Assembly (NCBI GenBank): GCA_947494435.1
Contig: CANLUY010000001.1
Span: 1,168,001 to 1,232,000, forward strand
Length of the DNA: 64,000 bases
DNA from: an uncultured Litoreibacter sp.
GTDB lineage: Bacteria; Pseudomonadota; Alphaproteobacteria; Rhodobacterales; Rhodobacteraceae
Direction of reading: 5' to 3'
The first letter of the stretch is position 1; every line of letters starts with the position of its first letter. The translations under genes were made by a program, and so were the position numbers. The notes below the pieces were generated by a model. The model saw only the letters and a program-made list of their open reading frames with translations. It was not told the DNA's origin and did not search any database. Positions 1 to 8,562 of this stretch are shown in pieces.

Positions 1-29
1 GTGCCGCAACGGAGGCCAGCTCTGTTCAG

Positions 30-1574
30 GTGGAGCGTATTGTGGACGCGACCTTCGCTTCGCTTGGTGGTGCGGGGGATGATCAGAGGCGCAGCCAGTT
101 GCAACGGGTCATCAACGGGTTACCACATGCGGCATTGATGGTGCGGGGCGATGGTATTGTCACCGGTTTGAACGAAGCCGCGTTGGAACGGTTGTCGCTT
201 GATCCAGGCGATCCGGTCAGTCGGATCGGCTACGCGCTTGAGCGTGACGAGCCGCTGGTGGATGTGATCAAAACAGCGGTCAGCAGGCGAAACGGGGCAG
301 GCGATGTTGTGCTGCGCCGCGCTATGCATGTTGACAGCGACCGCGCCGCGACGCTGGCGATTGTCCCTTCCCCGGGGGCGGAGGCAGAGCTGGATATGGC
401 ATTGGTCTTTGTGATTGATCCGGTCTGGCGGGCTGAGGTGGAGGCACTGATGTCGCGTGCCTATGATCTGACGAGTGCAGAAGCGCAGGTGTTGATGGGG
501 TTTCTGGACGGGCATTCCCTGCAAGATTTGGCAGAGATGCGGGACCGGTCCTACACGACAGTCCGCACGCAGTTTCAATCCGTGATGTCAAAAACGGGTG
601 CGCGGTCGCAGGCGGAATTGATGCGCAACACATTGGCTGTGTCTCAATTCTTCTCTGACGTGAAGAAGGTGGCGGATGTGGCGGGGCATCCGTATCGCAA
701 GCGGATTGATCTGTTCCGTCCCGGTGGGCGATCTGTGGATGTCACACTCGCCGGTGATTTCTCGGGCAAGCTGGTGATTTACATCCCTGACACGACGCAA
801 TGCACTTTTCAGCCAGAGGTCGAAGCCGCGTTCCGCGCGGTCGGATTATGTGTGGCGTCGCTATGCAGACCGGGGTTCGGGCGCACGGATCCCCCGCCGA
901 AAGGGCAGGATTATGAGGAGTGTCTGGCCGAGGATATTGCCGCTTTTCAGGATCAATACGGTGCGCAGAAAACGCCAATTATGGCGCATAACACCTCGTC
1001 TTGTTTTGGGTACCGTATGGGCGGGATCATTCCCGAGCGGATCACGCGACTGATTGTCGTCTCTTCTCTGGTACCGCGCTCTTTTATGAAAGCGAGCGCG
1101 ATTGGCTCGCCTTGGGTTGCGGCATTGATGCGCACGGCTAAGATTTCACCCAAGATGCACCGCACCATTGTGGGGGCTGCAATCCGGTCGTGGAAAGCCT
1201 TTGGAAGTCGGCGGATGTTCTCGATGCAGTTTGCATCTTACCCGCCGGATATTGAATTGGCTGTGCGCCCTGACAGCATCACGGAGCATGATCATGCGGT
1301 CACCGCCGCGCTTGCGCAAAGCCTTGACTACGCGGTTATCGCGTTTGAACACGCCATGCGGGACTGGACGGATTACATTCAGGACTGCACCGTTCCAATT
1401 GATCTGATCCAAGGACGCCACGACTCTGTTGCGGGCGCTGCGGGGGTGGAGGCGATGGCCGCCGCTTATCCCGACAAAATGACGCTGCATATGATCGAGG
1501 ACGGGGGATACATGCTTTATCTCAGTCATACGCGGGACATTGTGCGTATCCTGCTTGCTGCCACGCAGGCCTGA
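30..1574 (+). CDS. LuxR-type HTH regulator fused to an alpha/beta-hydrolase-like domain (possibly 5' partial)
   Basis: Three parts are visible in about 514 residues. A PAS-like N-terminus (about 23-130) contains [21 protein letters not shown] GerE-type helix-turn-helix (about 145-200) includes [15 protein letters not shown] and [17 protein letters not shown]-terminal alpha/beta-hydrolase fold (about 230-514) follows. The nucleophile elbow reads HNTSSCFG rather than GxSxG. The usual triad His position reads [11 protein letters not shown], with Tyr in place of His, so the hydrolase part is probably a ligand-sensing pseudoenzyme (inference). The frame is open back to base 3 without a stop, so the GTG at 30 may be internal and the gene may begin outside the window. 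Target genes cannot be told from the sequence; dapD follows on the same strand after 65 bp. Confidence 0.75.
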   Translation: MERIVDATFASLGGAGDDQRRSQLQRVINGLPHAALMVRGDGIVTGLNEAALERLSLDPGDPVSRIGYALERDEPLVDVIKTAVSRRNGAGDVVLRRAMHVDSDRAATLAIVPSPGAEAELDMALVFVIDPVWRAEVEALMSRAYDLTSAEAQVLMGFLDGHSLQDLAEMRDRSYTTVRTQFQSVMSKTGARSQAELMRNTLAVSQFFSDVKKVADVAGHPYRKRIDLFRPGGRSVDVTLAGDFSGKLVIYIPDTTQCTFQPEVEAAFRAVGLCVASLCRPGFGRTDPPPKGQDYEECLAEDIAAFQDQYGAQKTPIMAHNTSSCFGYRMGGIIPERITRLIVVSSLVPRSFMKASAIGSPWVAALMRTAKISPKMHRTIVGAAIRSWKAFGSRRMFSMQFASYPPDIELAVRPDSITEHDHAVTAALAQSLDYAVIAFEHAMRDWTDYIQDCTVPIDLIQGRHDSVAGAAGVEAMAAAYPDKMTLHMIEDGGYMLYLSHTRDIVRILLAATQA

Positions 1575-1639
1575 GTCGTCTTGCATCGGTAACGGCACGC
1601 GTCTATTGCCTGTCGAAATTGTTCAGGAGGACTTGCCCG

Positions 1640-2467
1640 ATGTCGAATGCCCAACTTGAGACTGCCATCGAAGCCGCATGGGATGCGCGCGACACAATTA
1701 CATCTGCCACAACCGGCGAGACGCGTGACGCGATCGAAGAGACGCTTAACGCTTTGGATAGCGGGTCATTGCGCGTTGCTGAGAAGCAGGATGATGGGTC
1801 ATGGCATGTCAACCAGTGGGCGAAAAAGGCGGTTCTTCTTGGCTTCCGTATCAAAGATATGGAACAGCAGGATGGTGGCCCGCAAGGCGGTGGCTGGTGG
1901 GACAAGGTCGACAGCAAGTTCAAAGGCTGGGGCGATAATCAGTGGAAAGCTGCGGGCTTCCGCGCTGTGCCGAACTGCATTGTGCGCAAGTCTGCTTATA
2001 TCGCGCCGACCGTGGTCCTGATGCCGTCTTTCGTGAACCTTGGTGCTTACGTTGACGAGGGCACGATGGTCGATACTTGGGCCACCGTTGGCTCCTGCGC
2101 GCAGATTGGCAAGAACGTGCATCTGTCTGGTGGCGTTGGCATTGGTGGTGTCTTGGAGCCGATGCAGGCGGGTCCTACGATCATTGAGGATAACTGCTTT
2201 ATTGGCGCACGTTCCGAGGTGGTTGAGGGGTGTATCGTTCGCGAAGGCTCCGTCTTGGGAATGGGTGTATTCATCGGTCAATCGACCAAGATTGTGGACC
2301 GCGAGACCGGCGAAGTGATGTATGGCGAAGTGCCGCCTTATTCGGTCGTTGTCGCGGGTTCGATGCCGTCGAAGAACGGGGTGAACCTGTATTGCGCGGT
2401 GATCGTGAAGCGCGTGGACGAGCGGACCCGGTCCAAGACTGGCATCAACGAGTTGCTGCGGGACTGA
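1640..2467 (+). CDS. dapD: 2,3,4,5-tetrahydropyridine-2,6-dicarboxylate N-succinyltransferase
   Basis: DapD transfers succinyl from succinyl-CoA to tetrahydrodipicolinate in the succinylase branch of lysine and meso-diaminopimelate synthesis, in the cytoplasm. The 275-residue length matches the family. The C-terminal half is a left-handed beta-helix of hexapeptide repeats (from [20 protein letters not shown] through [20 protein letters not shown]), ending in the usual [16 protein letters not shown] chose the ATG at 1640 over an in-frame codon at 1619 because an AGGAGG lies 9 bases before it. The partner gene dapE is on the same strand 4.3 kb downstream, with accessory genes in between, and a terminator follows directly. 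Confidence 0.97.
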   Translation: MSNAQLETAIEAAWDARDTITSATTGETRDAIEETLNALDSGSLRVAEKQDDGSWHVNQWAKKAVLLGFRIKDMEQQDGGPQGGGWWDKVDSKFKGWGDNQWKAAGFRAVPNCIVRKSAYIAPTVVLMPSFVNLGAYVDEGTMVDTWATVGSCAQIGKNVHLSGGVGIGGVLEPMQAGPTIIEDNCFIGARSEVVEGCIVREGSVLGMGVFIGQSTKIVDRETGEVMYGEVPPYSVVVAGSMPSKNGVNLYCAVIVKRVDERTRSKTGINELLRD

Positions 2468-2491
2468 AACGCACCTGACTAGAATGTGAAG

Positions 2492-2524
2492 AAGCGGCAG
2501 GAAAATTCATTTCTGCCGCTTTTT
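2492..2524 (+). terminator. Rho-independent terminator after dapD
   Basis: Perfect 9-bp stem AAGCGGCAG / CTGCCGCTT (2492-2500 with 2513-2521), a 12-base loop and a T run from 2520. It separates dapD from the ccdA-like gene, whose start lies only about 25 bases further on. Confidence 0.85.
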
Positions 2525-2546
2525 CTTTGCGTGTATGTGCGGCGTT

Positions 2547-3260
2547 ATGGAAATTTTCTTTGCGTATCTTGCGGGGCTGTTGACCCTGATCAACCCTTGC
2601 GTGTTGCCGGTGCTGCCGATTGTACTGGCTTCGGCTTTGAATGCGGATAAGCGCGGGCCTTTGGCGTTGGCGGCGGGCATGAGCCTGTCCTTTGTTACTT
2701 TCGGGATGATCGTGGCGACGGTGGGATATGCCATCGGACTAACCGAGCAGCGCCTGTCTGATGCAGGTGCAGTGATGATGCTGATTTTCGGTGCGATCCT
2801 TTTGGTGCCGCAATTGTCCTCGCGCTTTGAGGTGGCGATGGCGGGCGTCTCGTCGCGCGCTGACGGGGCGTTGGGCCAGTCCGGCAGCACCGGTCTGGGC
2901 GGGCAATTCCTTGGTGGATTGTTGCTCGGTGCGGTTTGGTCGCCCTGTATTGGGCCGACTCTTGGTGGGGCTATTGCGCTGGCAAGCCAAGGTGAAAGCC
3001 TGTTTTGGGCGTTTCTGATCATGGTGGGTTTTGCGGCTGGTGTTTCGACGCTGATCCTCGGGATTGGCATTGGCGGACAGGAACTGATCCGTGGTCGCGC
3101 CAATGCGTTGCGTGGGTTGGCGTCACGCTCCAAACCTATTCTGGGGGCGGTTTTCGTCGCGGTGGGCCTGATGATCTTGTTCCGTGTGCACCACATGATC
3201 GACATTTGGGCGATCCAAAATCTGCCTGAGTGGCTGACCGCCCTATCTGTTTCCCTGTAA
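2547..3260 (+). CDS. ccdA: CcdA/DsbD-like membrane thiol-disulfide transporter
   Basis: Polytopic inner-membrane protein of 237 residues with about six hydrophobic segments, matching the CcdA family that carries electrons from cytoplasmic thioredoxin across the membrane. The two redox cysteines of the family are present: C18 in LINPCVLPVLP and C134 in VWSPCIGPTLGG. The ATG at 2547 was preferred to one at 2535 because MEIFFAYLAG begins at the first membrane segment, as is usual. A periplasmic thioredoxin-fold protein follows 19 bases downstream and is the likely electron acceptor. Whether the pair serves cytochrome c maturation or another reductive pathway cannot be read from the sequence. Confidence 0.88.
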   Translation: MEIFFAYLAGLLTLINPCVLPVLPIVLASALNADKRGPLALAAGMSLSFVTFGMIVATVGYAIGLTEQRLSDAGAVMMLIFGAILLVPQLSSRFEVAMAGVSSRADGALGQSGSTGLGGQFLGGLLLGAVWSPCIGPTLGGAIALASQGESLFWAFLIMVGFAAGVSTLILGIGIGGQELIRGRANALRGLASRSKPILGAVFVAVGLMILFRVHHMIDIWAIQNLPEWLTALSVSL

Positions 3261-3279
3261 TCTCAATAGGAGTTTCAAA

Positions 3280-3696
3280 ATGAAGAGACGTGTTTTTCTC
3301 GCTGGTTTTTTAGCCATGGTGCCGCTGTCTGCTTACGCAGGTCCCGCGATGATCGAGTTTGACAAGAGTGATCCGATCAAGACGGCTTTGGCTGAGGGCA
3401 AAACGGTGCTGGTTGATTATGCTGCGGACTGGTGTTCGACCTGCGCTGTTCAGGAGCGGACGATTGCTTCGCTGCGTGCCGCTGATCCGGCTTATGATGC
3501 GAATGTCGTCTTTGTGCGTGTGGATTGGGATGATTACGGCCGCGCGCCTGTTGCGCGGGATCGCAATATCCCACGCCGTTCGACTTTGATCGTCCTGAAG
3601 GGTGACAAAGAACTTGGGCGCATTGTTGCGGGAACCCGTCGTGCGGATATCAAAGCACTGATGGACAAGGCGGTTTCAGCGGCGCAAAGCAGCTGA
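3280..3696 (+). CDS. Periplasmic thioredoxin-fold protein with CSTC motif
   Basis: 138 residues: an exported thioredoxin-like protein. A signal peptide (residues 1-20, ending SAYA) is followed by a thioredoxin fold with the active-site WCSTC (C52 and C55) and a cis-Pro region PRRSTLIV. TAGGAG lies about 7 bases before the ATG. It sits directly behind the CcdA-like gene, so the pair probably forms a reducing relay from cytoplasm to periplasm. This resembles the C-terminal domain of DsbD encoded separately. Which thiol proteins it reduces is unknown. Confidence 0.85.
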   Translation: MKRRVFLAGFLAMVPLSAYAGPAMIEFDKSDPIKTALAEGKTVLVDYAADWCSTCAVQERTIASLRAADPAYDANVVFVRVDWDDYGRAPVARDRNIPRRSTLIVLKGDKELGRIVAGTRRADIKALMDKAVSAAQSS

Positions 3697-3783
3697 TCGA
3701 CTGGCGCCTGCGTAGGTCTGCAGGCTTGACAGAGTGCGGCACGCGTTGCACTCGTGCTGTTGTTAACGAACAGGGGCGGGCGC

Positions 3784-4134
3784 GTGGTCAAACCGGGGTC
3801 AAAACATCAGGTCTATACTTTGCTGGTCGAGCTTGGCCGCAGCGAAGCCGATGACCTTCCGGACAATGCGACCGGCGCTGCAATGGTGTGCTATTCCAGC
3901 GGAGTGGACGAAGGCGAAGCCGTGCGTGAATGCGTGGCTTTGCTGAAACAGGCCGGTATGGCACCGCTTGACGTTAGCAGTTACGGCAGCTTGTCGGAGC
4001 GGTTGAAAGAGGGCCACGATATTCCACAGGAAGAGCGTGATCTCATGCAACGGGCCTTGGATGAAAATTCGGTGGTGGTGACGCAGACCACGGCACTTTA
4101 TGAGAAAAAAGGTAATCGGGCCGACGAGGGCTAG
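3784..4134 (+). CDS. Conserved-looking small protein of unknown function
   Basis: I do not recognise a named family. Starting at the GTG at 3784 gives 116 residues beginning MVKPGSKHQVYTLL; an upstream in-frame start at 3754 would add ten. It is soluble and acidic, with no signal peptide or membrane segment. It contains YSSGVDEGEAVRECVALLKQ and a C-terminal stretch LDENSVVVTQTTALYEK. Codon use matches the neighbours. It ends convergently with the small Hint gene, the two overlapping by 4 bases. The spacing after the thioredoxin gene allows co-transcription, but nothing links the functions. Confidence 0.6.
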   Translation: MVKPGSKHQVYTLLVELGRSEADDLPDNATGAAMVCYSSGVDEGEAVRECVALLKQAGMAPLDVSSYGSLSERLKEGHDIPQEERDLMQRALDENSVVVTQTTALYEKKGNRADEG

Positions 4135-4778
4135 TTTTGGTAGCCGGATTTATGCTCGCAAGCGAAGCACCGCGCTTCTTCTTCTGACAGGACCTTACCG
4201 ACGGACTGGCCTGATTTCGGCATGCTTTCCAAGATGCAGTGGCCGACTTTGATTGCGGCCAGTGTTTCTAGCTGGATTTGATACAGATGCGTTTTGGGGC
4301 CTGTTTCCCAATATTGCGCTTTGCGGCCGTCTTTTAATGCCCAAACCGGGACAAGAACGGTTTCCGCGCCAAAGAGATATTCTGCGATGTCGGAGGTGAT
4401 GGCGATGCGGTGGTTTTCGCCCACGATCAGGTCTTGGTCTAAACCGAAATACGGCGACCTGAGACAGATCGCTTTGCGTGTGAGTGGCGTTTTGAGAATG
4501 TGTTGAATGCGGATGGGTGAACCGTCTGCGCCAGTGACTGTGTCACCAGCTTCAAGGTCTGCGATAGCGACGGGTCCGTTCGGTGTCGCGATCCGCGTAG
4601 ACCCAAGGAAACCGGTTTCTGGATGCGCAAGTGGCGCGGCGTTCAGGTTGCCAATAGCTGGTGTAAACGCGCCATCTGACGTGTCGCGCCCATTGATCTG
4701 CGCCATTTCCTGTGACTGGACTGTCAGACGTCCAAGGAACGCTAATCTGCCATCTGCCTGTACTATTATCTGCTTCAT
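4131..4778 (-). CDS. Hint-domain protein lacking the Hint nucleophile cysteine
   Basis: 215 residues with a Hedgehog/intein (Hint) fold of the kind common in roseobacters. The splice-junction block reads GFLGSTRIATPNGPVAIADL, where the neighbouring Hint protein has CFVSGTLIRT; the nucleophile Cys is thus Gly at residue 56. The block-B-like GENHRIAI with its His is kept. Without the Cys, self-cleavage by an N-S acyl shift should not be possible (inference). The N-terminal 45 residues include an unusual MKQIIVQADGRLAFLGRLTV and no clear signal peptide. Start choice between ATG 4778 and GTG 4793 is uncertain. It lies 135 bp downstream of, and parallel to, the large Hint gene. Confidence 0.72.
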   Translation of the reverse strand: MKQIIVQADGRLAFLGRLTVQSQEMAQINGRDTSDGAFTPAIGNLNAAPLAHPETGFLGSTRIATPNGPVAIADLEAGDTVTGADGSPIRIQHILKTPLTRKAICLRSPYFGLDQDLIVGENHRIAITSDIAEYLFGAETVLVPVWALKDGRKAQYWETGPKTHLYQIQLETLAAIKVGHCILESMPKSGQSVGKVLSEEEARCFACEHKSGYQN

Positions 4779-4913
4779 GACTCGTAATCCCACTCAACGA
4801 TGAACTTTGTCACCGCAGGAGAAGCAATACGGGGGAATCGGTTCGAATTGGTGAACGCAAAGAGGCTATTTCCAGCAAATTTGGCGGCAATACGGTGCAA
4901 ATTTTCGTCAAAA

Positions 4914-6491
4914 TCAAGCCGCATGAGGGGACCTCATGAGCAATTTTGCTTCGAATCCTTTGAGGGATGTGCGTGCGGATGCCCCATAGCCAAGGCCTGT
5001 TTCAGGGTCCAATTCGGGGAAAAGAGAGCATATTTCATTGACGGTTTCTTCTTCGAATCCGTTCATTGTTTGTGGCCCGGGCAGGAAGCTTTCGGTCAGT
5101 AAGCCTTCCGACCAGACCACCTGATGTTCATCGAACAAAATGTGGACATAAGTAACGTGTTCATCTGAAACGCGCCGCAAGACGGTGCTGTCATTGATCA
5201 AGTCTTTCGCCGCGATGAGGACCTCGTCTTGGCCAAACAAAAGTTCTGCCTTTAGGTCGCGGATCATCACACGATGTTGCGGCGAAACGGAAAGCGCACG
5301 GTGTTTGCCGAATGTGTTTGCGGCAATGTCGATCGGGGCCATGACGCCTTCAGCTTGAACGGTGCGCTGGCCGATCCAGCGTACCGGCTGCAATCCGTTG
5401 TCATAGGTCTGCACCAAGTCACCGGGTTCCAAACTCTCTACCGGTTGTTCGCCATATTCTGTTCTTATCAAGGTGCCTGAGACAAAACAGGGGATAGTGT
5501 TGATCGTAACGAACGCCACATCACTGACGCCCGATGTATTCTCGGCGGTGTAAGTGAAGTTGATGGATTCGATATCTAGATCGTTGACGAGGCTGAAGGT
5601 CCCATCAGCATTCAGTGTGACCTGTTGACCTGTCGCGAGGACCACAGTGTCACCGGCAACAACCGCAATATTGTTGATATGTGTGATGGTGAGCGTGCCG
5701 CCGCTCGATTCGATATCGTTTGAGAGAATATCGAGGGTCGGCGTGCCGTTCTGGACGACATCGTACTCATCATCCGTCAGCAGTACCTCATTCTGGATGC
5801 TGTTACCGGCAATCAGCAGGTTGCTGTCGTAGTTGCTGTCGCCTACGTCTGCGATGCCAATGCGGATGGTGTTGACCACATTCGGGTTCACATTCAGCGT
5901 GAGAGTAAGCGTGACGGTAAAGCCGTCCATCTCTGTGTTGTAGGTATCGGTGGCGTTATCCACGTAAAGGTTTTGGTTATTTCCTGCGTGGACGTTGTTG
6001 ATGTTCGGAGTGCCACTGCCGACGGCGAGATTGACGAAAGATCCGTTTACCCAAACACCCACCAGATCGTTGTAGATTGAGTTGACGAATTCTGGGTATT
6101 CTTCGGATCCATAGGTGAACTGAATTGAAAACGTCGATGTTGTCGGGATGAAATCGACTGTCAGAATGCTCGCATCGAACGTGTTTGTGCCTGCGGCGGC
6201 ATTGAATGCGGCGTTGTTGTTCTGACCACCTGAATTGGTGGATGTGTTGGTGTTCTGGTTCTCTTGGCCTGAGGAATTGGTGTAATCCGTAACGCGGCCC
6301 GTCGACAAGATGACGCCCGTGTCGCTGGGGGTTGCGCCCGGCGCGATTGAGTCTCCGTTAGAAAAGATGCCTGACGAATAGCTGGAACCGGAATAGCTGG
6401 CGCCGACCACGGTTGCGCCGTTGCCGAAAATCTCATTGGCCATCTGCACTGCAGTAGCGCTCGTGTTATACGTCAGCTCAGACGCTGGCAT
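4914..6491 (-). CDS. Choice-of-anchor-L surface protein with cadherin-like segment and C-terminal Hint domain
   Basis: 525 residues in three parts. Residues about 1-235 match choice-of-anchor L secreted proteins, including DTGVILSTGR and FTYGSEEYPEF, with an Asn/Ser/Thr-rich insert. Residues about 235-333 look like one tandem-95/cadherin-like repeat (NGTPTLDILSNDIES). Residues 335-480 are a Hint domain starting CFVSGTLIRT (C335), with SPQHRVMI and the roseobacter-style end HQVVWSEGLLTESF. There is no Sec signal; proteins of this type are usually exported by type I systems or otherwise anchored (family knowledge). The ATG at 6491 has GGAGG 5 bases before it. Its intact nucleophile suggests autoprocessing, unlike the downstream paralogue. 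Confidence 0.85.
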   Translation of the reverse strand: MPASELTYNTSATAVQMANEIFGNGATVVGASYSGSSYSSGIFSNGDSIAPGATPSDTGVILSTGRVTDYTNSSGQENQNTNTSTNSGGQNNNAAFNAAAGTNTFDASILTVDFIPTTSTFSIQFTYGSEEYPEFVNSIYNDLVGVWVNGSFVNLAVGSGTPNINNVHAGNNQNLYVDNATDTYNTEMDGFTVTLTLTLNVNPNVVNTIRIGIADVGDSNYDSNLLIAGNSIQNEVLLTDDEYDVVQNGTPTLDILSNDIESSGGTLTITHINNIAVVAGDTVVLATGQQVTLNADGTFSLVNDLDIESINFTYTAENTSGVSDVAFVTINTIPCFVSGTLIRTEYGEQPVESLEPGDLVQTYDNGLQPVRWIGQRTVQAEGVMAPIDIAANTFGKHRALSVSPQHRVMIRDLKAELLFGQDEVLIAAKDLINDSTVLRRVSDEHVTYVHILFDEHQVVWSEGLLTESFLPGPQTMNGFEEETVNEICSLFPELDPETGLGYGASARTSLKGFEAKLLMRSPHAA

Positions 6492-6782
6492 ATTCGCCTC
6501 CATTGCCGGAGGGCAGGCGAGCAAAATAGGGCGGGAAAACCCGCGTATATGTCTGGACTCTTTAAACCGCTCTTACGGTACTTTGCGCACCGCTTACCCT
6601 GCCTCGGGCTTATTTATTGGCCTTAGTTAGGCGGCTAGAGGCTTGCGAAGAAAGGGTTTCTTAACGGAAAGTTAACTAAGTTCGAAGAATTGCGTCTTTT
6701 TTGCCGCAAAATTGTGCAGCTTGCTGTTGAAGGCGGGGGCTGTCAGAAGTGGACCCACAAAATGTAGCGGAAGGCTTTGGAG
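6492..6782. promoter_or_regulatory. Divergent intergenic region between the Hint gene and dapE
   Basis: About 290 bases without a gene. It must hold the minus-strand promoter of the Hint gene and probably one for dapE. It is locally AT-rich at 6605-6720, with two GTTAAC-like hexamers around 6660-6680. No terminator hairpin or convincing small open frame is seen. Confidence 0.4.
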
Positions 6783-7931
6783 ATGACACAAGCAACCGAT
6801 CCTGTCGATTTGACCGCCAAGTTGGTGCGCTGCGCCTCTGTGACGCCTGAGGAGGGTGGTGCTTTGGGTGTGCTCTCCACACTTTTGGAAAGGGCAGGCT
6901 TTGAGTGTCACCGCGTTGATCGTGGGCTTGTCAGCAATCTTTATGCGCGATGGGGCGCGAAAGGTGCGAACCGCAGTTTCGGATTTAACGGTCATACGGA
7001 TGTTGTTCCGGTGGGGGATGTCGAGGCTTGGACGGTTGATCCTTTCGGGGCAGAGATCAAAGATGGCTGGCTGTACGGGCGCGGGTCTACGGATATGAAA
7101 TCCGGCGTTGCGGCTTTTGCGGCTGCGGCTGTTGATTTTGTACGGGATACGCCGCCCGATGGGGCTGTTGTCTTGGCGATCACCGGTGATGAAGAGGGGC
7201 CGGCGGTGGATGGGACCGTCGCCTTGCTCGACTGGATGGCCGAACAAGGCGAGGCGATGACGGATTGTCTGGTGGGCGAGCCTACCTGTCCCAATGAGAT
7301 GGGCGAGATGATGAAGATCGGACGTCGCGGCTCGATGACGGCATATTTCGTGGTGAAGGGCGTGCAGGGACATTCGGCCTACCCTCATCGCGCGTTGAAC
7401 CCTGTGCCTGTGATGGCGCGGTTGATGGACCGGCTGGCGTCGCATGTGCTGGACGAGGGAACAGATCATTTTGATGCGTCTACGTTAGCTGTGACGACGA
7501 TTGATACGGGCAATGCCGCGACGAATGTGATCCCTGCGGAGTGTCGCGCGACGGTGAATATCCGGTTTAATGATGCACATAGCTCGGGCTCAGTGACGGA
7601 GTGGTTGCAGGGCGAAGTTGATGCGATGGCTGCTGAAAGTGGAGCCGTGATTGAGATGCGTGTGGCCGTGTCGGGGGAAAGCTTCGTGACGCCGCCGGGT
7701 GGGTTCTCCAATATGGTTGCGGCAGCGGTGGAGGCTGAAACAGGCGTTGCGCCGGAACTATCCACGTCGGGTGGCACATCGGACGCGCGGTTTGTGAAAA
7801 ACCATTGCCCCGTCGTCGAATTCGGACTGGTTGGCAAGACGATGCATCAGGTCGACGAGCGGGTCGAGGTCGCGCATATCCATCAGCTAAAATCCATCTA
7901 CACGCGTGTCCTGCGGGACTATTTTGCGTAA
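6783..7931 (+). CDS. dapE: Succinyl-diaminopimelate desuccinylase
   Basis: 382-residue M20-family zinc hydrolase that removes succinate from N-succinyl-LL-diaminopimelate in lysine and cell-wall synthesis. Visible metal and catalytic motifs are [10 protein letters not shown] (metal His plus Asp), [12 protein letters not shown] (Glu-Glu with the general base) and VGEPTC. The lid-domain motif [20 protein letters not shown] and the late His in [10 protein letters not shown] are also present. ATG 6783 has GGAAGG about 8 bases upstream; a TTG at 6777 in the same frame is less likely. The next gene starts inside or at its end, so the two are translationally coupled. Confidence 0.96.
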   Translation: MTQATDPVDLTAKLVRCASVTPEEGGALGVLSTLLERAGFECHRVDRGLVSNLYARWGAKGANRSFGFNGHTDVVPVGDVEAWTVDPFGAEIKDGWLYGRGSTDMKSGVAAFAAAAVDFVRDTPPDGAVVLAITGDEEGPAVDGTVALLDWMAEQGEAMTDCLVGEPTCPNEMGEMMKIGRRGSMTAYFVVKGVQGHSAYPHRALNPVPVMARLMDRLASHVLDEGTDHFDASTLAVTTIDTGNAATNVIPAECRATVNIRFNDAHSSGSVTEWLQGEVDAMAAESGAVIEMRVAVSGESFVTPPGGFSNMVAAAVEAETGVAPELSTSGGTSDARFVKNHCPVVEFGLVGKTMHQVDERVEVAHIHQLKSIYTRVLRDYFA

Positions 7932-8487
7932 CCTTCTGGTCGTCATGGTCAAAGAGCCGCGCCCCGGGCGGGTGAAAACGCGGCTGGGCGCCGATATTGG
8001 CATGGTCGCGGCGGCGTGGTGGTTTCGTCATCAAGTTGCGCGGCTTTCGCGTAACGTGCGTGATCCGCGCTGGGACATGGTTCTGGCGGTCTCGCCAGAT
8101 GTTGAGGGACTGGCCAGTCGCGTTTGGCCTTCAGACCTACCGCGCGTGGCCCAAGGCCGTGGTGATTTGGGCGATCGAATGGGGCGGATGCTGCGCCTGC
8201 CGGCTGATCGGGTCTGTGTGATCGGCGCTGATATTCCAGGGATCAGGCGGCATCATATCGCGCGTGCTTTTGCTGCCCTGGGGGATGCCGATGCGGTGCT
8301 GGGTCCGTCGGAAGATGGGGGTTACTGGTTGATTGGCATGAAGCGTGGTGCTGCGCGCGCTGGTTTGTTTCAGGGTGTTCGCTGGTCGAGCGCGCACGCG
8401 CTGTCCGATACTGTCACCTCCCTGCGCGGGCAGAAGGTGGCGCGTGTGGATATACTGCGAGACGTGGATACCGTGCGTGATCTCTGA
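7924..8487 (+). CDS. DUF2064 / TIGR04282-type glycosyltransferase-like protein
   Basis: A 187-residue Rossmann-like protein related to CofC/GT-A nucleotidyltransferases. It has the family's opening [15 protein letters not shown], the mid motif VIGADIPGI (metal-binding Asp) and the [18 protein letters not shown] block. Family members normally begin with about two to four residues before LLVVMVK. This points to the TTG at 7924, which overlaps the dapE stop by 8 bases; a GTG at 7906 in frame would add six residues. The substrate is unknown. Co-expression with dapE is implied by the overlap only. Confidence 0.82.
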   Translation: MRNLLVVMVKEPRPGRVKTRLGADIGMVAAAWWFRHQVARLSRNVRDPRWDMVLAVSPDVEGLASRVWPSDLPRVAQGRGDLGDRMGRMLRLPADRVCVIGADIPGIRRHHIARAFAALGDADAVLGPSEDGGYWLIGMKRGAARAGLFQGVRWSSAHALSDTVTSLRGQKVARVDILRDVDTVRDL

Positions 8488-8562
8488 TTGCGTGCGACGT
8501 GCATGTTTGAGGCAGAAAGAAGCCTCGTGCGGTGATGGGTTGGGCGTGATAGGCGTGCATAC

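Noticed and set aside
8509-8526. GAGGC/GCCTC hairpin before rnr as a terminator
   Set aside because: A five-base stem with no T tract.
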